Origin: Methylobacterium tardum
Lineage (GTDB): Bacteria; Pseudomonadota; Alphaproteobacteria; Rhizobiales; Beijerinckiaceae
Reading direction: 5' to 3'
Assembly (NCBI RefSeq): GCF_023546765.1
Contig: NZ_CP097484.1
Location: 1,892,001 to 1,956,000, forward strand
Length of the DNA stretch: 64,000 bases
Positions 34,537-43,483 of the stretch are shown one piece after another (the stretch's first letter is position 1; each line of letters starts with the position of its first letter). The translations under genes were made by a program, and so were the position numbers. Under the pieces are notes generated by a model. The model saw nothing but the letters and a program-made list of their open reading frames with translations. It searched no databases and was not told the DNA's origin.

Positions 34537-34651
34537 CGGAATCTCCATTGCGGCCGGGGCCGGATGCGGAAAAGCCGGATCCGACGTCTCGCATCCGGCG
34601 ATCTTCAAGAGCTAGGGCAGGCTGCCGCTTCGGGGCAACGGCGGCCTGCTA

Positions 34652-35503
34652 TCAATCGCTCGGCTGCGTGCCGAGCAGGTGATCGAGGATGCGGCCCTCG
34701 AGGCGGGCGAGATCCGGGTCGCCGCGCCGGCGCGGGCGCGGCACGTCGACCCGCAAGTCGAGGGCGATCCGGCCTTCTTCGACCACGAGGATGCGGTCGG
34801 CCAGCGCCACCGCCTCGGCGACGTCGTGCGTGACGAGGAGCGCCGTGAACCCCTGCGCCTGCCAGATCCGCTCGATTAGGTCCTGCATGCCGATCCGGGT
34901 CAGGGCGTCGAGGGCGCCGAGCGGCTCGTCGAGGGCGAGCAGGCCCGGCCGGCTCACCAGCGCCCGGGCCAGCGCCACGCGCTGCCGCTGGCCGCCCGAC
35001 AGGGTGGCGGGCCACTGCCCGGCCTTGTCGGAGAGGCCGACCTCGGCCAGCGCGGCGAGCGCCCGCTCCCGGCGCTCGGCCCGGGAGCCGTGGCCGGACA
35101 GGCCGACCGCGACGTTGTCGGCGACCCGCGCCCAGGGCAGCAGGCGCGGCTCCTGGAACATGATCCGCTTCGGCGGCTCGGACCGGCGCGGGCTGCTGCT
35201 GTCCGGCTTCTCGAGGTCGATGCGGCCGCCGGTCGGCGTCTCGAGGCCGAGGATCAGGCGCAGCAGGGTGCTCTTGCCGCAGCCGGAGCGTCCGACCACC
35301 GCGGTGAACCCCCCGGCCGGCAGGAACAGGTTCAGGCCCTCGATGACGGCGTTGCCGTCGAAGCTCTTGTGCAGGTCGCGGACGGTGACGGCGATCCCGC
35401 GGCCGGCAGGCTCCGCGAGGGTGCGCGCCGGCGCGGCGGCGGCCGGCCGGGGATCGGTGCCGAGGTCGGGAAGGGCCTCGCGGCGGACGGCGTCGAGCAG
35501 CAT
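34652..35503 (-). CDS. ssuB: Aliphatic sulfonate ABC transporter, ATP-binding protein
   Basis: The ATPase subunit driving sulfonate import, 283 residues. Walker [10 protein letters not shown] (near 70-78), Q-loop [12 protein letters not shown], signature [15 protein letters not shown], Walker [14 protein letters not shown] and H-loop VTHDVAEAV are intact. An N-terminal extension of ~40 residues precedes the core. The start ATG overlaps the ssuC stop (ATGA). Confidence 0.94.
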   Translation of the reverse strand: MLLDAVRREALPDLGTDPRPAAAAPARTLAEPAGRGIAVTVRDLHKSFDGNAVIEGLNLFLPAGGFTAVVGRSGCGKSTLLRLILGLETPTGGRIDLEKPDSSSPRRSEPPKRIMFQEPRLLPWARVADNVAVGLSGHGSRAERRERALAALAEVGLSDKAGQWPATLSGGQRQRVALARALVSRPGLLALDEPLGALDALTRIGMQDLIERIWQAQGFTALLVTHDVAEAVALADRILVVEEGRIALDLRVDVPRPRRRGDPDLARLEGRILDHLLGTQPSD

Positions 35504-36285
35504 CAGGCGCTCCTGTAGGCGGGGTTCCAGGCGAGGCAGGCGCGCTCGAGCTGGCGGGTCAGGGCGTCGGCGAGCTTGCCGAGGGCGGCGTAGATCAGGA
35601 TCGCCAGCACGACGACGTCGGCGAGCATGAACTCGCGGGCCTGCATGGCCATGTAGCCGAGCCCCGAGGAGGCCGAGATCGTCTCGGCGACGATCAGCGT
35701 CAGCCACATGATGCCGAGTGCGTAGCGCAGGCCGACGAAGATCGACGGCAGGGCGCCGGGCAGCACCACCCGGGTGAACAGCTCCGTGCGGGACATGCCG
35801 TAGACCCGGCCCATCTCCACGAGGCCCGGATCCACCGAGCGGATGCCGTGCAGGGTGTTGGCGTAGATCGGGAAGAACACGCCGAGCGCGACCAGGAACA
35901 GCTTGGCCTCCTCGCCGATGCCGAACCACAGGATCACCAGCGGGATCAGCGACAGGTGGGGCACGTTGCGCACCATCTGCACCGAGGTGTCGGTCAGCCG
36001 CTCCGACAGGCGCGACAGGCCGTTGGCGAGGCCGAGCGCGAAGCCGATGCCGCCGCCGACCACGAAGCCCGCCAGCGCCCGCAGGGTGCTGACCCCGAGA
36101 TTGGTCCAGAGCTCCCCGGTCCGCCCGGCCTCCCAGCCGGCCCGGACCACGTCGAGGGGCGCCGGCATGAACCGGTTGGAGACCAGGCCGGCCGAGACCG
36201 CGGCCTGCCAGCCCAGCAGGATCACCGCTGGCACCAGCCAGGGTAGGGCCGTGTCGCGCAGACGCTCGAGCTTGGAGGGGCGCAT
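35503..36285 (-). CDS. ssuC: Aliphatic sulfonate ABC transporter, permease
   Basis: The membrane channel subunit, 260 residues with six hydrophobic segments. The EAA-type coupling motif [20 protein letters not shown] (near 160-180) is present, preceded by the family sequences [20 protein letters not shown] and [20 protein letters not shown]. Start and stop both overlap neighbours by four bases (ssuA upstream, ssuB downstream), indicating a translationally coupled operon. Confidence 0.94.
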   Translation of the reverse strand: MRPSKLERLRDTALPWLVPAVILLGWQAAVSAGLVSNRFMPAPLDVVRAGWEAGRTGELWTNLGVSTLRALAGFVVGGGIGFALGLANGLSRLSERLTDTSVQMVRNVPHLSLIPLVILWFGIGEEAKLFLVALGVFFPIYANTLHGIRSVDPGLVEMGRVYGMSRTELFTRVVLPGALPSIFVGLRYALGIMWLTLIVAETISASSGLGYMAMQAREFMLADVVVLAILIYAALGKLADALTRQLERACLAWNPAYRSA

Positions 36286-37346
36286 CAGCGGTTCTCCGTC
36301 CGCTTCTCGGACTTGATGTCGTTCGTGGGCCCGGGCGGCGTCCACACGGCGTCGGCGACCCGGATCGGTTTTGGCAGGAGGCCGAGACCGTGGAAGGCGT
36401 CGGCCACCTTCTGCTGGTCGGCGATCGCCGTCGCGTCGAGGGGAGCGACGCCGTAGGACAACCGCCCCAGCGCGACGCTGAGGACCGGCGCGGGAATGCC
36501 CACCGAGGGGGCGAGTTCCGCCGCCACCGCCTCGGCATGGCCCTCGGCCCAGGCATCGACCTCCCCGATCGCCTTGAGCACGGCCGAGACGATCTCGGGG
36601 CTCGCATCCGTGAAGCCGCGCCGGGACAGGTAGAACTGCCGGTTGGGGGCGAGCGCCTGACCGTTGACCCCTCGCCCGTCGACCCCCTGCCCGTCGACCA
36701 GGACCCGGGCCCCGGTGGCGCGCTCGGCGGCGGCCTGGAACGGATCCCAGATCACCCAGGCGTCGACGGAGCCGCGCACGAAGGCGGCGTTGGCGTCGGC
36801 CGGCGCCAGGAAGGCGAGCTTCACGGCGTCGTAGGGCACGCCGGCCTGCTCCAGGGCGCGCACCAGCAGGTAATGGACGTTCGAGCCCTTGTTGAGCGCG
36901 ATGGTCTTGCCGCGCAGCTCGGCGACGCTGCGGATCGGGCTGTCCTTGGGCACGAGGATCGCCTCGCCCCGTGGCGCCGGCGGCTCGGTGGCGACGTAGC
37001 GCAGCTCCGGGCTCGCGGCCTGGGCGAAGATCGGCGGCGCTTCGCCCGCCGAGCCGAAATCGATCGCCCCGGCATTCAGCGCCTCCAGCAGCGGCGGCCC
37101 GGACGGGAATTCCGACCAGGCCACCGTCGTGCCCAACGGCTGGAGCGCCTTCTCCAGGGTGCCGCGACCCTTCAGCAGCACGAGGGAGCCGTATTTCTGG
37201 TAGCCGATCCGGATGCTCCCGGCCGCGCGGGCGGGGCGCAGCATCGCGGCCGCCGCGAGGCCGAGTCCGGCGGACAGAAGCAGCCGGCGGTTCGGAGCGA
37301 GTCCGGCGGGCAGCAGGGACAGGGGGCGGAGCGATCGGTCGGTCAT
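36285..37346 (-). CDS. ssuA: Aliphatic sulfonate substrate-binding protein (first copy)
   Basis: The periplasmic solute receptor of the ssu importer, 353 residues. The N-terminus has an Arg-containing signal ([20 protein letters not shown]) that could use Tat or Sec. SsuA features: [75 protein letters not shown] short [14 protein letters not shown] repeat near 220 interrupts the fold and is unusual. A second receptor gene lies immediately upstream with about half identity by eye, suggesting different sulfonate ranges. Confidence 0.92.
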   Translation of the reverse strand: MTDRSLRPLSLLPAGLAPNRRLLLSAGLGLAAAAMLRPARAAGSIRIGYQKYGSLVLLKGRGTLEKALQPLGTTVAWSEFPSGPPLLEALNAGAIDFGSAGEAPPIFAQAASPELRYVATEPPAPRGEAILVPKDSPIRSVAELRGKTIALNKGSNVHYLLVRALEQAGVPYDAVKLAFLAPADANAAFVRGSVDAWVIWDPFQAAAERATGARVLVDGQGVDGRGVNGQALAPNRQFYLSRRGFTDASPEIVSAVLKAIGEVDAWAEGHAEAVAAELAPSVGIPAPVLSVALGRLSYGVAPLDATAIADQQKVADAFHGLGLLPKPIRVADAVWTPPGPTNDIKSEKRTENR

Positions 37347-37361
37347 GGATCTCGAGAGGCG

Positions 37362-38321
37362 TCAGCCGTTGCGGGCGGGGGATGTCCAGACCGCGTCGGC
37401 GATGCGGATCGGCTTCGGGATCAGTTTGAGGGCGTGGAAGCGATCGGCGACCCGCTGCTGCTCGGCGGCGACGCGGTCGGTCATCGGGCCGATCACGTAG
37501 TCGGTCCGGTCCACCGCCCGCCGCGTCGCGGCCAGCGGCACGCCCGTGCCCTGTGACAGGAGTTCCGCCACCGCACCGCGGTGCTGCGTGCACCAGGCCG
37601 CCACCTCGCCGAGCGCGTCGATCACCGCGGTGAGCACCGGGGCGCGGCTCTCCGCGAAGGGCCGGCTCGCCAGGAAGAAGGTGTTCTGCGGGGTGATGTC
37701 GGTGGCGCGGGCCAGCACGCGCACCCCCTCCCCCTGCTCGGCGATAGCGAAATACGGGTCCCAGATTGTCCAGGCGTCGATGCTGCCCCGGGCAAAGGCG
37801 GCCGCCGCATCCGCGGGCGCCAGCGTCACCGGCTCAATGTCGGCGTAGCTCAGGCCGGCCTTCTCCAGCGCCGCGATGGTCAGGTTGTGGGAGCTCGACG
37901 CCTTGGCGAAGGCGACGCGCTTGCCCTTCAGCGCGGCGAGGCTGCGGATCGTGGAATCCTTCGGCAGCAGGATCCCGGCACCGGACCCGCCGGCCTCCTG
38001 AGCGGCCGCGTAAACGAGGTTCGAGCGGGCGGCCTGCGCGAAGATCGGCGGCGCATCGCCGGTCTGGCCGAGATCGATGCCATCCAGCGACAGGGCTTCC
38101 AGCAGCGGTGGCCCGAAGGAGAACTCGACCCAGCGCACCGACTGCCCGAGGGGCTCCAGGCGCCTCTCAATGATTCCCTGCTGCTTGGCGACGACCAGGA
38201 TGCCGTTCTTCTGGTAACCGATGCGCACCAAGCCGGACTCGGCCGCGACGGCGCGCCGGGCCGGAGCCGGTGCAAGGGGAAGGGCCGCGAGGGCGGCCAG
38301 CAGGGCGCGTCGGTCGAGCAT
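37362..38321 (-). CDS. ssuA: Aliphatic sulfonate substrate-binding protein (second copy)
   Basis: A 319-residue periplasmic receptor paralogous to the neighbouring ssuA. Signal MLDRRALLAALAALPLAPAPA, then [73 protein letters not shown] and the shared C-terminus FHALKLIPKPIRIADAVWT. Spaced eight bases after ssuE and fifteen before the other ssuA, so both receptors are expressed together and probably feed the same SsuBC channel. Confidence 0.92.
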   Translation of the reverse strand: MLDRRALLAALAALPLAPAPARRAVAAESGLVRIGYQKNGILVVAKQQGIIERRLEPLGQSVRWVEFSFGPPLLEALSLDGIDLGQTGDAPPIFAQAARSNLVYAAAQEAGGSGAGILLPKDSTIRSLAALKGKRVAFAKASSSHNLTIAALEKAGLSYADIEPVTLAPADAAAAFARGSIDAWTIWDPYFAIAEQGEGVRVLARATDITPQNTFFLASRPFAESRAPVLTAVIDALGEVAAWCTQHRGAVAELLSQGTGVPLAATRRAVDRTDYVIGPMTDRVAAEQQRVADRFHALKLIPKPIRIADAVWTSPARNG

Positions 38322-38329
38322 CGGCCGCC

Positions 38330-38896
38330 CTACTCCGCTGCGGCAAGCGCGAGCGGGGCGGCACGATGGAGGAGCAGCGCGGCGAGCTGCCCGCCCGCCT
38401 CGGTGGCGCGGGCGCGCACGCCGCCCTCGGTGAGCACGCCGTCGCTGAAATCGGAATCGGAGGCGTAGACCGCCGTCGGGATCTGGAGCGCGCCGAAGAA
38501 TCCGAAGAGCGGCCGGAAGGCGTGCTCGACCACGAGGGCGTGGCGCGGGCCACCGCCGGTGGCCACGATGGCCACGGGCTTGCCGGCCAGCGCTGCCGGA
38601 TCGGCGAGGTCGAACAGGTGCTTGAACAGGCCGGTATAGGCGCCCTTGTAAACCGGCGAGCCGACCACGAGCCCGTCCGCCTCCTCGATCGCCGCGAGCA
38701 CGCTGCGGGCGGCCGGCGCGAGCTGGTCGCGGCTCCAGGCGGCACCGAGACCCGGACCGGCATCGGCGAAGTCGAGGATGCGGGCGTCGAGGGCGGCTTG
38801 GGCGCTCGCCTCGCGCAGCACCGCGTCCACCAGGGTGCGTGTCTTGGACGGGCGCTGCAGGTTCGCGCTCAGCCCGACGAGTCTCGGTCGTGTCAT
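38330..38896 (-). CDS. ssuE: NADPH-dependent FMN reductase
   Basis: Supplies FMNH2 to SsuD. The 188-residue flavodoxin-like protein has LVGLSANLQRPSKTRTLVDA (FMN phosphate loop), ADGLVVGSPVYKGAYTGLFK and KPVAIVATGGGPRHALVVEH, the last typical of SsuE-type reductases. The ATG at 38896 starts homology; a longer frame upstream is unrelated. First gene of the operon ssuE-ssuA-ssuA-ssuC-ssuB-ssuD. Confidence 0.92.
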   Translation of the reverse strand: MTRPRLVGLSANLQRPSKTRTLVDAVLREASAQAALDARILDFADAGPGLGAAWSRDQLAPAARSVLAAIEEADGLVVGSPVYKGAYTGLFKHLFDLADPAALAGKPVAIVATGGGPRHALVVEHAFRPLFGFFGALQIPTAVYASDSDFSDGVLTEGGVRARATEAGGQLAALLLHRAAPLALAAAE

Positions 38897-39463
38897 TCTC
38901 GATGCCTTGCGGTGGAGCGGGATGGCGAATCGCTCCCGTCGGGAGGAGCGGAGGCTGCGCGATCGGACATCCAAACTAGCCACCAGAATTGATGGCCGGC
39001 GCGACCGACGTCAATGAAACGGCTTTCCGAATTCGTCCCTGAGAGAAAAACATTCTCCTCACGATCCCGGTTTTCGAGCCTTGTTTTATCCCGCAGGATT
39101 CGCGGATTGCGCGCGGTCGATCGTGCCCGCTTGTCTGAAATCAGCCGTAGACGATGTTTTAGTCTCTTGAGCGAGCCATATCTGGGATAAATCACTCTCG
39201 GGCAGCTCATCGATGGGACATTCTGCTGATCCGCGATGATTTGTGCAGTGCGGTCCGGCGCGCGCATCCGGTGCCGAGTCGAACGGGCTGCCTCAGGGCC
39301 GAGAACCCGGGCTGCCCGGCACGGTTGTCCGGGCTGAGCGGTCTCAAGGCCCCGTCCGGGCCCCGCTCTCATGCCGCCCGTGGCGCCGCCCGGAACCGGA
39401 GGACGGTGCCGACCGGGTGTCGACCCGGCGCGGGACCATCCCGGGAAGGAACCTGATCCCGCC
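38897..39463. promoter_or_regulatory. Divergent promoter region of the ssu operon and the SMP-30 gene
   Basis: 567 bases between divergent genes with an AT-rich core (about 38970-39245), unlike the surrounding coding DNA, where the ssu promoter must lie. Open frames on both strands here have no coding bias or homology. I see no clear CysB- or sulfate-starvation-type operator. Confidence 0.45.
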
Positions 39464-40693
39464 ATGCCAGACCTGCTGCGTCCTGCCGGACCGTCCGATC
39501 CGGTTCCGCATGTCGATCCGCCGCAAGCGCAGGATCCCCGCTTCGCCGCCGTGATGCCGCCTGCGGCCCGGCTCGTCGCGCTCTACGATCAGGCGGTGTT
39601 CTGCGAGGGGCCGGTCTGGTGGCCGGCCCGCGGGATCCTGGCCTGGTCGGATATCGAGGGGCGGCGGGTTCTCGGCTGGCATCCGGATGGGCGGGTCGAG
39701 GTGGTGATCGACGCGACGCCGTTCATCAACGGCAACACGGTCGACCGCGACGGCCATCTCGTCCATTGCGAGCACGGCAACCGCCGCCTCTCCCGCACGC
39801 GACCGGACGGGCACTACGAGGTGCTGGTGGAGACCTACCGAGGCGACCGCTTCAACTCCCCCAACGACGTGGTCTGCGCCGCGGATGGGGCCCTGTGGTT
39901 CAGCGACCCGGCCTACGGGCTCACCACGCCGCGGCAGGGCCGCCTCGCCGAGTCCGATCTCGGCCATCACAGCGTCTACCGCTTCGATCCGGCCAGCGCC
40001 GCCCTGACGCGCGTGGCCGAGCTCGGACAGCCCAACGGCCTCGCCTTCGCGCCCGACGGGCGCACGCTCTACGTCACCGACACGTCCCGCACGGCGGGGG
40101 GCGACGGGCACACGATCTACGCCTACCCGGTGGCGGCCGATCAGACGCTGGGCGAGCGGCGCGTCGTCGCCGAGGTCGAGCCGGGCGTTCCGGACGGGCT
40201 GTGCGTCGACCACCGCGGCTGGATCTGGACGAGTTCCGAGGCCGGCATTCAGGTCCTCTCGGCGGACGGCCACCGGCTCGGGCTGATCCCGACCCCGCAG
40301 GTCTGCTCGAATTGCTGCTTCGGTCCGGGCGAGGCGCGCCTGTTCATCACGTCCAAGGCGCATCTCTACGCGATCGACTTGGCCGCCGGGCCGGCTGAGC
40401 GCGCCCGGCGCGGCGTCGCGCACGAAAAAGGGCCAGCCGCGATGGCTGGCCCCGATCATTCGCCGCGGCGACGAACTTACTCGGCCGCGGTCATCTCGGC
40501 CGTGAAGTGGCCGCACCAGTCGCTCGACGAGACCACCGGCCACAGGCCCTTGGATTCCGGCTCCGGCTGGCTGACCGGCGGGTTGAACCGGCACAGGCCG
40601 GCATCGCCCAGGGCGGCGGCGCCATTGCCCTTGTGCTCGTCGAAGAACTTGCAGCTCTCGCAATGCGCGTTGGCCATGTCGCGGGTCTCCTGA
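39464..40693 (+). CDS. SMP-30/gluconolactonase/LRE family protein, C-terminus read through
   Basis: A six-bladed beta-propeller lactonase, core ~310 residues. Signatures: FCEGPVWWPARGILAWSDIE (metal Glu), NGNTVDRDGHLVHCEHGNRR, RFNSPNDVVCAADGALWFSD (metal Asn), GQPNGLAFAPDGRTLYVTDT and VPDGLCVDHRGWIWTSSEAG (metal Asp). Homology ends near LYAIDL (about 40380); the frame then runs on ~100 residues through the terminator of, and antisense to, the entire small Cys4 gene, so the native stop near 40400 seems lost (another frame stops at 40396-40398). Could act on glucono- or pentonolactone and serve the adjacent sugar-oxidation island. Confidence 0.82.
   Translation: MPDLLRPAGPSDPVPHVDPPQAQDPRFAAVMPPAARLVALYDQAVFCEGPVWWPARGILAWSDIEGRRVLGWHPDGRVEVVIDATPFINGNTVDRDGHLVHCEHGNRRLSRTRPDGHYEVLVETYRGDRFNSPNDVVCAADGALWFSDPAYGLTTPRQGRLAESDLGHHSVYRFDPASAALTRVAELGQPNGLAFAPDGRTLYVTDTSRTAGGDGHTIYAYPVAADQTLGERRVVAEVEPGVPDGLCVDHRGWIWTSSEAGIQVLSADGHRLGLIPTPQVCSNCCFGPGEARLFITSKAHLYAIDLAAGPAERARRGVAHEKGPAAMAGPDHSPRRRTYSAAVISAVKWPHQSLDETTGHRPLDSGSGWLTGGLNRHRPASPRAAAPLPLCSSKNLQLSQCALAMSRVS
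40425..40452 (-). terminator. Rho-independent terminator of the Cys4 gene
   Basis: Minus-strand stem of nine perfect pairs (arms 40430-40438 and 40444-40452) with a five-base loop followed by T5 (plus-strand A5 at 40425-40429). It begins 24 bases after the Cys4 protein stop. One of the clearest intrinsic terminators in the window. Confidence 0.8.
40477..40677 (-). CDS. Small Cys4 protein, hypothetical
   Basis: A 66-residue soluble protein with four Cys placed CESCKFF...GLCRF...DWCGHF, suited to bind a metal or Fe-S cluster. The C-terminal WPVVSSSDWCGHF segment is strongly patterned and I recall similar unnamed proteins in many alphaproteobacteria. It has its own promoter (TTGACT-N17-CTAATT) and intrinsic terminator, so it is a genuine gene although it lies wholly antisense inside the read-through tail of the SMP-30 frame. 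Confidence 0.75.
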   Translation of the reverse strand: MANAHCESCKFFDEHKGNGAAALGDAGLCRFNPPVSQPEPESKGLWPVVSSSDWCGHFTAEMTAAE

Positions 40694-40724
40694 TCGGATC
40701 GGCGTCGTGCCGTTCTCTCTTGCG

Positions 40725-40753
40725 AATTAGAACAACTATAATCTGGGAGTCAA
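40725..40753 (-). promoter_or_regulatory. Sigma-70-type promoter of the Cys4 gene
   Basis: On the minus strand TTGACT (40753-40748) and CTAATT (40730-40725) are spaced by 17 bases in an AT-rich patch, about 48 bases before the ATG. The sequence GAATTAGAACAA on the plus strand overlapping the -10 is shared with the promoter region of the FecI-like sigma gene and may be an operator. Confidence 0.5.
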
Positions 40754-40863
40754 TGCGGAGCCGGTCCGGAGGTTCCGGCGGATGGCGCACCATCCCGGGT
40801 ATCGGCCCCTCCCCGGCCGGGCGCCCAACGGCGCCGGCTCATCCGGGCGTAAAGGTGGCCCTG

Positions 40864-40898
40864 AAAACGGTGCGGCCGCGCGGAGGATCCGCGCGGCC
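40864..40898 (-). terminator. Terminator downstream of the OprB porin gene
   Basis: Ten-pair perfect stem (40874-40883 with 40889-40898), five-base loop, followed on the minus strand by GCACCGTTTTC, i.e. a short T4 run. It starts 56 bases after the porin stop. Confidence 0.6.
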
Positions 40899-40953
40899 GG
40901 TCTCGATCGGCTCTCTGCGTCGCGGGCCGGCCCGCGATGGCCGGGAGCCGGCG

Positions 40954-42483
40954 TCAGTTGCTGCCCGGCCCCTTTGCGAGGCCTGCCAGGGTGAACAGGT
41001 CCACCGACAGCTTCGCGCCGACCACGACGGCATCTGGGATCGCCCGCGGCCGGAAGGCGAATTTCTCCTGCGGCTGCGGGTTGATGACGTATTGCAGGTT
41101 CGGCATCAGGCGCACCGCCGGGGTGAGCTGGATGCCGTAGCTCAGCTCCAGGATGGTCTGCGTGGCGGCGATGCCGCGGTTGTCGAGGCCGAGCGACGCG
41201 CGCGCGGCCCGGTAATTGGCGAGGCCGAGCGGGGAGAAATGCTCCAGCGCGAAGCCGACGCCCAGAGTGTCGTAGGGACGGCCCGGGAAGGTGCCGGTGA
41301 GGACGGCGCCGCCGTTCAGGAAGTAATCCTCATACTGGCGGCCGCCCGTTCCGGCGAGGAACGCGCCGAACAGGGTCAGGCCCTGGACGGCGGTCGAATC
41401 CGGTCGCCAGACCATCTGGTCGAACCGGGCGTAGATCGCCGACCGGCCGAACCGGGTCAGCGGGTCGAGACCGCTGAGCAGGTAAGAGCCGCGGCGGACG
41501 TCCTGCACCGGATCCTTGTAGTCCGACTGGTCGATGATGGCGCCGATGCCGTAGTTGCGCGGCAGCGGGTCGTTGCCGAAATTGGTCGAGTAGCCGACCT
41601 CCACCGGCACCACGACGCCGGTGGCGCCCCGGGTCGACCAGTCGATGCCGTTCTGGTCATCCTGCTGATCGCGCGGATTCACCTCGTAGACGCCGGCATG
41701 CACGAATACACTGTCGGTGACCCAGGCCTTGCCGTGAGCGCCCCAAGTGGCGATCGGCCACCATGTCAGGTTCGTCATCTTGAACACCCCCTTCGGAGCG
41801 CCGCAGATGCCGTTGTTCTGGAAGTTGCAGTAGAACGGCGAGGCCAGGAAGTTCGGGTTGGCCAGGAGGCGGCCGACCTCGACGTCGAGGCGGTTGTCGA
41901 ACAGCTTCTGCTCGTAGGACAGCGACGAGAGATGCGCGGTCTGGCCGCCGCCGTAGATCTCCTGCACGCTGGTGGTGTTGCCGATGAAGTCGTTCGACAG
42001 GCTGCGCCCGTGGCGCTCCGTCACGATGGCGTGGACCGCGCCGCCGTCGATCCCGGCGAGGCGGCCGAGATCGGCGTCGAGGCCGAAGAACACTTGGCCG
42101 GCATAATCCGAGCCCTGGCGGATCCCACCCTTCGGGTTGGCGGCGAACTCGCCCGTGTAGTTCAGGACCATGGTGATCCCGTTGCCCAGGTCGAGCGTGC
42201 CGGGCGGCAGGCTGGGCGGGGCCGCGGTGCTGCCCTGCGCGATGCTCGAGGCCGCCGCGCTGCTGGCACCCGCGAAGCTCCGGGCCTCACGGATGGTCCG
42301 GCGCCGGGCGCGGTTCGCGCGGTACTGGGCCTTCTGCGCGCGGCTCGCCTTCGGGCCCGGCCGCACCAGAGCCGGTGCCCCGTCGAGGGCGGGATCCGCC
42401 TGTTGTGCCTCGGCCGGCCCTATGCCCGCCGAGACCGTGGCGGCGCACAAGGCGAGCGCCGCCCATCGCGTGGTCTTCCTCAT
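40954..42483 (-). CDS. Carbohydrate porin, OprB family
   Basis: An outer-membrane sugar-selective porin of 509 residues. A signal peptide (MRKTTRWAALALCAATVSAG, ending AEA-Q) precedes a basic Ala/Arg-rich linker (about 45-80), then the OprB beta-barrel: YAGQVFFGLDADLGRLAGID, VEVGRLLANPNFLASPFYCN, VYEVNPRDQQDDQNGIDWST, PVEVGYSTNFGND, and the typical end LELSYGIQLTPAVRLMPNLQ with YVINP. Two Cys (CNFQNNGIC) may form a disulfide. It opens the pentose-oxidation island and presumably admits the sugar to the periplasm. Confidence 0.9.
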   Translation of the reverse strand: MRKTTRWAALALCAATVSAGIGPAEAQQADPALDGAPALVRPGPKASRAQKAQYRANRARRRTIREARSFAGASSAAASSIAQGSTAAPPSLPPGTLDLGNGITMVLNYTGEFAANPKGGIRQGSDYAGQVFFGLDADLGRLAGIDGGAVHAIVTERHGRSLSNDFIGNTTSVQEIYGGGQTAHLSSLSYEQKLFDNRLDVEVGRLLANPNFLASPFYCNFQNNGICGAPKGVFKMTNLTWWPIATWGAHGKAWVTDSVFVHAGVYEVNPRDQQDDQNGIDWSTRGATGVVVPVEVGYSTNFGNDPLPRNYGIGAIIDQSDYKDPVQDVRRGSYLLSGLDPLTRFGRSAIYARFDQMVWRPDSTAVQGLTLFGAFLAGTGGRQYEDYFLNGGAVLTGTFPGRPYDTLGVGFALEHFSPLGLANYRAARASLGLDNRGIAATQTILELSYGIQLTPAVRLMPNLQYVINPQPQEKFAFRPRAIPDAVVVGAKLSVDLFTLAGLAKGPGSN

Positions 42484-42555
42484 GATTGACTCCCCCAGTG
42501 ACGCGCGGCCCTGATCGGCTCTGTCGCGTTCGTGTTCCGCTCGGACCCGTGCCGG

Positions 42556-43482
42556 TCAGTCCGTGAAGGCCTCCACGAGCCGGCGCTCGCCGCGCAGGAA
42601 GGCGTCGGCGACATGGGTGAGCGGATTCAGGTCGACCTCGCTGGCGCCGGAGCGGACCAGGGCGGCGAAACGGTCGTAGAGGCCGCGGTACTCGGCCTCG
42701 GGCGGCAGCGGCTGGTCCCGGCCGTCGATCGTGAGGACCGCGCCGCCCCGCGACAGCACCAGGACGCCGTCTTCGGTCTCGACCCGGATGTCCCAGGTCT
42801 GCGGGCCGGTCTGGCGCCAATCGAACACCGCCCGGATCGGGGTGCCGGCGGCGTCCGTGAAGCGCAGGTCGGCGGCGATCGGCGCCTGCCGGTTCTCCGG
42901 CACCGACAGCGTCGCGCCGGTCAGGAAGAAGGGCGGCAGGATGTGGGTCGCGATCGACAGGGCGTTGATCCCCGGATCGAACACGCCCATCCCGCCGGTT
43001 TCCCAGATCCAGTCCTGGCCCGGGTGCCAGTGGCGGACATCCTCCATCCAGGCGATCGACACCGCGCGGATCCGGCGCCCCGCCAGCCAGCGCCGCGCGG
43101 GCTCGACGCCGGACGCGTACCGGGAGTGCCAGCTCGCGAAGAGGCTCACGCCCCGCGCCCGCGCCGCCGCCGCGAGAAGCCCGATCTCGGCCAGGCTCGC
43201 CCCCGGGGGCTTCTCCAGGAAGACGTGGAGCCCCGCCTCGATCGCCGCCAGGCCGGCCTCGAACCGCGCCTGCGGCGGCTGGCACAGGGCCACCGCCTCG
43301 AGACCGTGCCGGCCCGCGAGCATCTCGGGCAGGGTCCGGTAGTTCGGCACCCCGTCATACGTGCCCTGGCGGCTCGCCACCGCCGCCAGGGTGTAGTCCG
43401 GCGAGGCGCCGATCACCGGCAGGTGCTGGTCGCGGGCGATCTTGCCGACGCCCACCAGCCCGATGCGGATCGGGTTCGCCAT
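42556..43482 (-). CDS. Gfo/Idh/MocA oxidoreductase, L-arabinose/D-galactose 1-dehydrogenase type
   Basis: An NAD(P)-dependent aldose 1-dehydrogenase, 308 residues. The Rossmann motif GLVGVGKIARDQHLPVI (8-24), EKPPGASLAEIG near 90-101 (catalytic Lys) and the WHSRYASGVEPARRWLAGRR, GGMGVFDPGINALSIATHIL blocks match the Azospirillum/Rhizobium arabinose or galactose 1-dehydrogenases. It would oxidise the sugar to its 1,4- or 1,5-lactone. One base separates it from the upstream AraD1 gene stop. Confidence 0.88.
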   Translation of the reverse strand: MANPIRIGLVGVGKIARDQHLPVIGASPDYTLAAVASRQGTYDGVPNYRTLPEMLAGRHGLEAVALCQPPQARFEAGLAAIEAGLHVFLEKPPGASLAEIGLLAAAARARGVSLFASWHSRYASGVEPARRWLAGRRIRAVSIAWMEDVRHWHPGQDWIWETGGMGVFDPGINALSIATHILPPFFLTGATLSVPENRQAPIAADLRFTDAAGTPIRAVFDWRQTGPQTWDIRVETEDGVLVLSRGGAVLTIDGRDQPLPPEAEYRGLYDRFAALVRSGASEVDLNPLTHVADAFLRGERRLVEAFTD

Positions 43483-43483
43483 C

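Noticed and set aside
38893..39465. 190-codon minus-strand frame spanning the ssu upstream region
   Set aside because: Crosses an AT-rich promoter patch, has no homology or codon bias, and overlaps the start of ssuE and the SMP-30 gene.
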